From assembly GCF_015477775.1 (NCBI RefSeq), contig NZ_JADLQO010000025.1:1-64000 (forward strand): DNA of 64,000 nucleotides, written 5' to 3'. The stretch is from Nocardia abscessus (GTDB lineage: Bacteria; Actinomycetota; Actinomycetes; Mycobacteriales; Mycobacteriaceae). Every line of letters begins with the position of its first letter. Within the stretch, counting starts at the first letter, position 1. Under the pieces are notes generated by a model. That model saw only the letters and a program-made list of their open reading frames with translations, did not search any database and was not told the DNA's origin. This document shows, one piece after another, positions 61,728-64,000 of the stretch. Both the position numbers and the translations under genes were made by a program.

Positions 61728-62468
61728 TCAGGTCGAGATCAGGTTTCGGAGGCGACCGGTGAGCGCGGGGACCTTGGAGGCAGCCAGCAGGGCCCGGAAC
61801 TGCCAGCTGTCGTCGCGCGGCAGGATTCCGGCGCGTTGCGTGACATCGAAAGCGTCGTAAAGGGTTTCGCCTTCCTCCATCAGGCCGTCCTGGTTGAAGT
61901 GATAGCGGTCCACGGCCGGGCACTGGACGAACCGGCCGCCTCCGTGGAGCGCGGGTGCGTTGTCGTCATAGGGGTACAGGCGCAGCGGGCCGGTCCAATG
62001 GCCGCTGCCGATGTAGCGGATGACCGTGCGCACCTTGCCTTCGGGCGTCACGTCGAGGTAGACCTGACCGGGCAGCGGGTCGTAGCGCCAGTCCGGAATG
62101 GCGTCGAAGAAAGCGAAGTTGTACTTCACGAACTCATCGATACCGACGATCGTGCGCCCGAACGTCGTCACATCGGTGTAGCGCACGTCGGCGGTGTAGA
62201 GCTCGTGGTTGAGGCTCATATCGCGGACCAGGAAACTCCACCAATACTTCTTCGCCCAGTCCAGCAACCAGCTGACATCGATCCCGAGCTTTCCGTAATG
62301 AGCCAGCTTGCGTTCGAACTCACCGAACCACTCCTCGGTGGTGGCCTGTAGCTCCGGTTCCGAAATCGCACGGATCGGCACCGCCCGGTTTGCGTGGAGG
62401 AACTCCGGAACCGGTTTCGACAATCGGGGACGACGCAGGGCCTGCTGAAACTGTTCGTCGCTGAACAT
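61728..62468 (-). CDS. NTF2-like/SnoaL-like protein, unknown function
   Basis: A 246-aa protein. The central and C-terminal part (FGEFERKLAHYGKLGIDVSW, YTADVRYTDVTTFGRTIVGI, VRTVIRYIGSGHWTGPLRLY, VDRYHFNQDGLMEEGETLYD) has the pattern of NTF2-fold ester-cyclase or SnoaL-type proteins with an N-terminal extension. The ATG at 62468 has AAAGG upstream. It is divergent from a TetR gene with a palindrome between them, so it is probably the gene controlled by that repressor. Confidence 0.75.
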   Translation of the reverse strand: MFSDEQFQQALRRPRLSKPVPEFLHANRAVPIRAISEPELQATTEEWFGEFERKLAHYGKLGIDVSWLLDWAKKYWWSFLVRDMSLNHELYTADVRYTDVTTFGRTIVGIDEFVKYNFAFFDAIPDWRYDPLPGQVYLDVTPEGKVRTVIRYIGSGHWTGPLRLYPYDDNAPALHGGGRFVQCPAVDRYHFNQDGLMEEGETLYDAFDVTQRAGILPRDDSWQFRALLAASKVPALTGRLRNLIST

Positions 62469-62612
62469 GGGCAACCTTTCACCACGACCGCATCCGCGAT
62501 CTCGTCATCAGAGCAGGGCCACAGGAGCACCCACGCCGCAATGCCTCAGACCTGCGGCGGCCCGCTGTTTTCGGGAGGACACAGCTGGGCGTGGCCGCGC
62601 TCCCACCCAACT

Positions 62613-62628
62613 TGAATCACATGATTCA
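62613..62628. promoter_or_regulatory. Putative TetR operator
   Basis: A perfect 16-bp palindrome, TGAATCA and TGATTCA around CA, in the region between the divergent NTF2-like and TetR genes. It is 80 nt upstream of the TetR start. Confidence 0.6.
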
Positions 62629-62692
62629 TCTGGAATCGGATGATGTCAATGAGGTCGACCGGAGGGCCGCGACGCGATGCGAGGATGGGCAG

Positions 62693-63316
62693 GTGAATGC
62701 GCCCAAGCTCTGGCGTGGCCAGACGCTGCAAGTCCGATCCGAGGATCGCCGCGAGCAACTCCTGGACGTCGGGCTCGAACTGCTCGGCACCGCGGGAACG
62801 AGCGCCGTCACGATGCGGGCGGTCACACGCCAGGCCAACCTGAGCCCGCGCTACTTCTACGAAAGCTTCGACAGCCGGGAAGCACTGATCACCGCCGTCT
62901 ACGACCGCGTCGAAGCGGCATTGCGCGACCGGCTCTCCGTCCTCGCACCCGCCACCGACGCGCACGCCGGCGTCCGATCGGCACTGGAGATCTGCGCGGA
63001 CTTCTTCGAATCGGACCCGCGCCGCGCGCGGATACTGCTGCGCGAGCCCCTCGCCGACGACAACCTGCGCCGCCACATCGCCCTTCGGACGCCGACGGTC
63101 ATCCGGGCCCTCGCACCCGTCCTCGGTCCGGCCGCCGCCGGGCTGTTCGCCAGCAGCGACGAAACCCTCGCCGCCATCGGCACCGCCCTCGCAGGCGCCC
63201 TGACCGCGGTCTACCTCGATTGGGTCGACGGCCGCCTGCCGATCGACCGGGAAACCCTCGTCGACACCGCCGTCGGCATCGTCGTCTCGCTGCTGAGCAT
63301 CGCGTTCCCGCTCTGA
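62693..63316 (+). CDS. TetR-family transcriptional regulator
   Basis: A 207-aa regulator. HTH: REQLLDVGLELLGTAGTSAV then TMRAVTRQANLSPRYFYESF. The GTG at 62693 with GAGGATGGG upstream gives a normal start; the frame is open further upstream across the operator. The C-terminal ligand domain ends VDGRLPIDRETLVDTAVGIV. Likely represses itself and the divergent NTF2-like gene through the palindrome at 62613. Confidence 0.88.
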   Translation: MNAPKLWRGQTLQVRSEDRREQLLDVGLELLGTAGTSAVTMRAVTRQANLSPRYFYESFDSREALITAVYDRVEAALRDRLSVLAPATDAHAGVRSALEICADFFESDPRRARILLREPLADDNLRRHIALRTPTVIRALAPVLGPAAAGLFASSDETLAAIGTALAGALTAVYLDWVDGRLPIDRETLVDTAVGIVVSLLSIAFPL

Positions 63317-63317
63317 C

Positions 63318-63572
63318 GCGGCCACCGCGAGAGGCTTCGACATTCTCGGAGAACGGTTCCCGACTCCGTTCGCGAGCCCGCCGGGCGTCGGCCTGTCCTC
63401 CCCGACCGAGAACATCGCATGGGGCGCGATCGACCTCGCGGCGGGCGCCGCGCTCCTGCGTGGCCGGACTCGAACGGCGGGCGAGAACGTCGCGGCGGTC
63501 GCCGGTGGCGCGCTGATGGCGTTCGGTCTCGCCACGTACTTCGGCGGCCTGGGCCCGGACAAACGGGACTGA
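63318..63572 (+). pseudogene. Small membrane protein, start missing (DUF4267-like)
   Basis: The frame ending in TGA at 63570 reads RGFDILGERFPTPFASPPGV then SPTENIAWGAIDLAAGAALL and AAVAGGALMAFGLATYFGGL, two hydrophobic helices with an N-terminal conserved-looking segment. No ATG or GTG with a ribosome site precedes it; the frame runs open back into the TetR stop. It is either 5'-truncated or starts at an unusual codon. The family name is a guess. Confidence 0.35.
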
Positions 63573-63686
63573 ATCACCGCAAGAGGCGGCATGGACCGAG
63601 GGCACAGCGGCATCGGGACATCGGCCCTTCGCTTCCGGGTAGCAGTGCTCTCGCGTCGGCCCGCTCGAGCGGACAGGCTGTGTGCT

Positions 63687-63948
63687 GTGTCACCCCGCCT
63701 CTTCCCCCCGCGCCCGCCGGACAGCGCATCCGACCCGGATGCCGTGCCGCTGGCGGTCCCCGCAGTGGTGATCGCCTCGATGATGCTGGCCGGGGTGCTC
63801 GTGGCGGTCGTGGTGCTGACCTTGGGCACACGACTACGGTGCGGGGCTGGTGTACTCGGCTGCCGTGATCTACGTCGGTCTCGCGATCCGGCTGTTGTGG
63901 TGGGGCGTGACAGTCCTGCGCGATCGTGTGGCGGGTCCCGAGGAATAG
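63687..63948 (+). pseudogene. Small membrane protein broken by a frameshift
   Basis: From a GTG at 63687 one frame gives PAVVIASMMLAGVLVAVVVL, a transmembrane helix. The next plausible helix, AGLVYSAAVIYVGLAIRLLW followed by RVAGPEE and a TAG at 63946, lies in another frame, with the switch near 63825-63830. The two parts together look like one two-helix protein. A sequencing error or real frameshift cannot be separated here. Confidence 0.3.
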
Positions 63949-63954
63949 GAAGTC

Positions 63955-64000
63955 ATGACAGCGGGCGCCGCCGACAGACGGTGGATGACCAAGGACCCTG
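63955..64000 (+). CDS. Start of a gene running off the window
   Basis: ATG at 63955 with TAGGAAG six bases upstream opens MTAGAADRRWMTKDP to the window end. Too short to identify. Confidence 0.4.
   Translation, partial: MTAGAADRRWMTKDP

Noticed and set aside
1..64000. CRISPR array, rRNA genes
   Set aside because: No regularly spaced direct repeats with unique spacers and no rRNA signature were seen; the only tandem repeat is the three-copy 17-mer at 26202-26252.

Overview
The window looks like part of an actinobacterial chromosome of the mycolic-acid group, most probably Nocardia. The evidence is high GC coding sequence, frequent GTG starts and ATGA stop/start overlaps, an arabinofuranosyltransferase of the AftC type (arabinogalactan/LAM synthesis), a rifampicin monooxygenase very close to the Nocardia farcinica enzyme as I remember it, and an actinobacterial acyl-CoA carboxylase epsilon subunit. 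The genus is an inference; no rRNA or tRNA is present to confirm it.

Positions 1-17,530 are a mosaic mobile region. It holds a 3.1 kb transposon with two tyrosine recombinases and 13-bp inverted ends that splits an IS3-type transposase, a P450/ferredoxin pair, an IS5-type element with CTAG target duplication sitting in a second IS3 remnant, an AftC-like glycosyltransferase, a decayed IS701-type transposase, a Ski2-like helicase facing two small paralogous HTH proteins, a poorly coding 1.9 kb stretch, and an AbrB-like protein overlapping a tyrosine recombinase. The mobile region ends inside a decapitated OpuCA/ProV-type ATPase gene.

Positions 17,530-35,740 are mostly accessory metabolism: the rest of the osmoprotectant uptake operon, an MFS transporter, an orphan lipoprotein, a non-haem Fe(II)/2OG oxygenase, an enoyl-CoA hydratase-like protein, the rifampicin monooxygenase with an upstream palindrome matching the rifamycin-associated element, a drug-efflux MFS coupled to a transposase-derived DNA-binding protein, a TetR/LLM pair and a complete peptide/nickel-type ABC importer.

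Positions 35,740-63,320 are a type II aromatic polyketide cluster. On the minus strand, 57,696 to 41,332 is one closely packed operon. Its core order (FAD oxygenase, TcmI-type cyclase, KS-alpha, chain length factor, ACP, ketoreductase, didomain aromatase, fused oxygenase-reductase) is the conserved E-F-A-B-C-D-L-M order of angucycline clusters. The operon also carries a three-subunit acyl-CoA carboxylase, an ActVA/HsaA-type hydroxylase, an F420/flavin LLM oxidoreductase, an MFS exporter and a malonyl-CoA:ACP transacylase. A plus-strand operon (36,820-40,994) adds a SnoaL-like protein, a MarR regulator, an LLM oxidoreductase, a Rieske oxygenase and its reductase. Both operons have the same palindrome (CTACGG-N5-CCGTAG) about 150 bp upstream of their first gene, which suggests one regulator. 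A LuxR-type regulator with a translationally coupled upstream mini-ORF, an MFS exporter, an NTF2-like protein and a TetR regulator form the far flank. The likely product is an angucycline or benz[a]anthraquinone; the exact compound cannot be read from the sequence.
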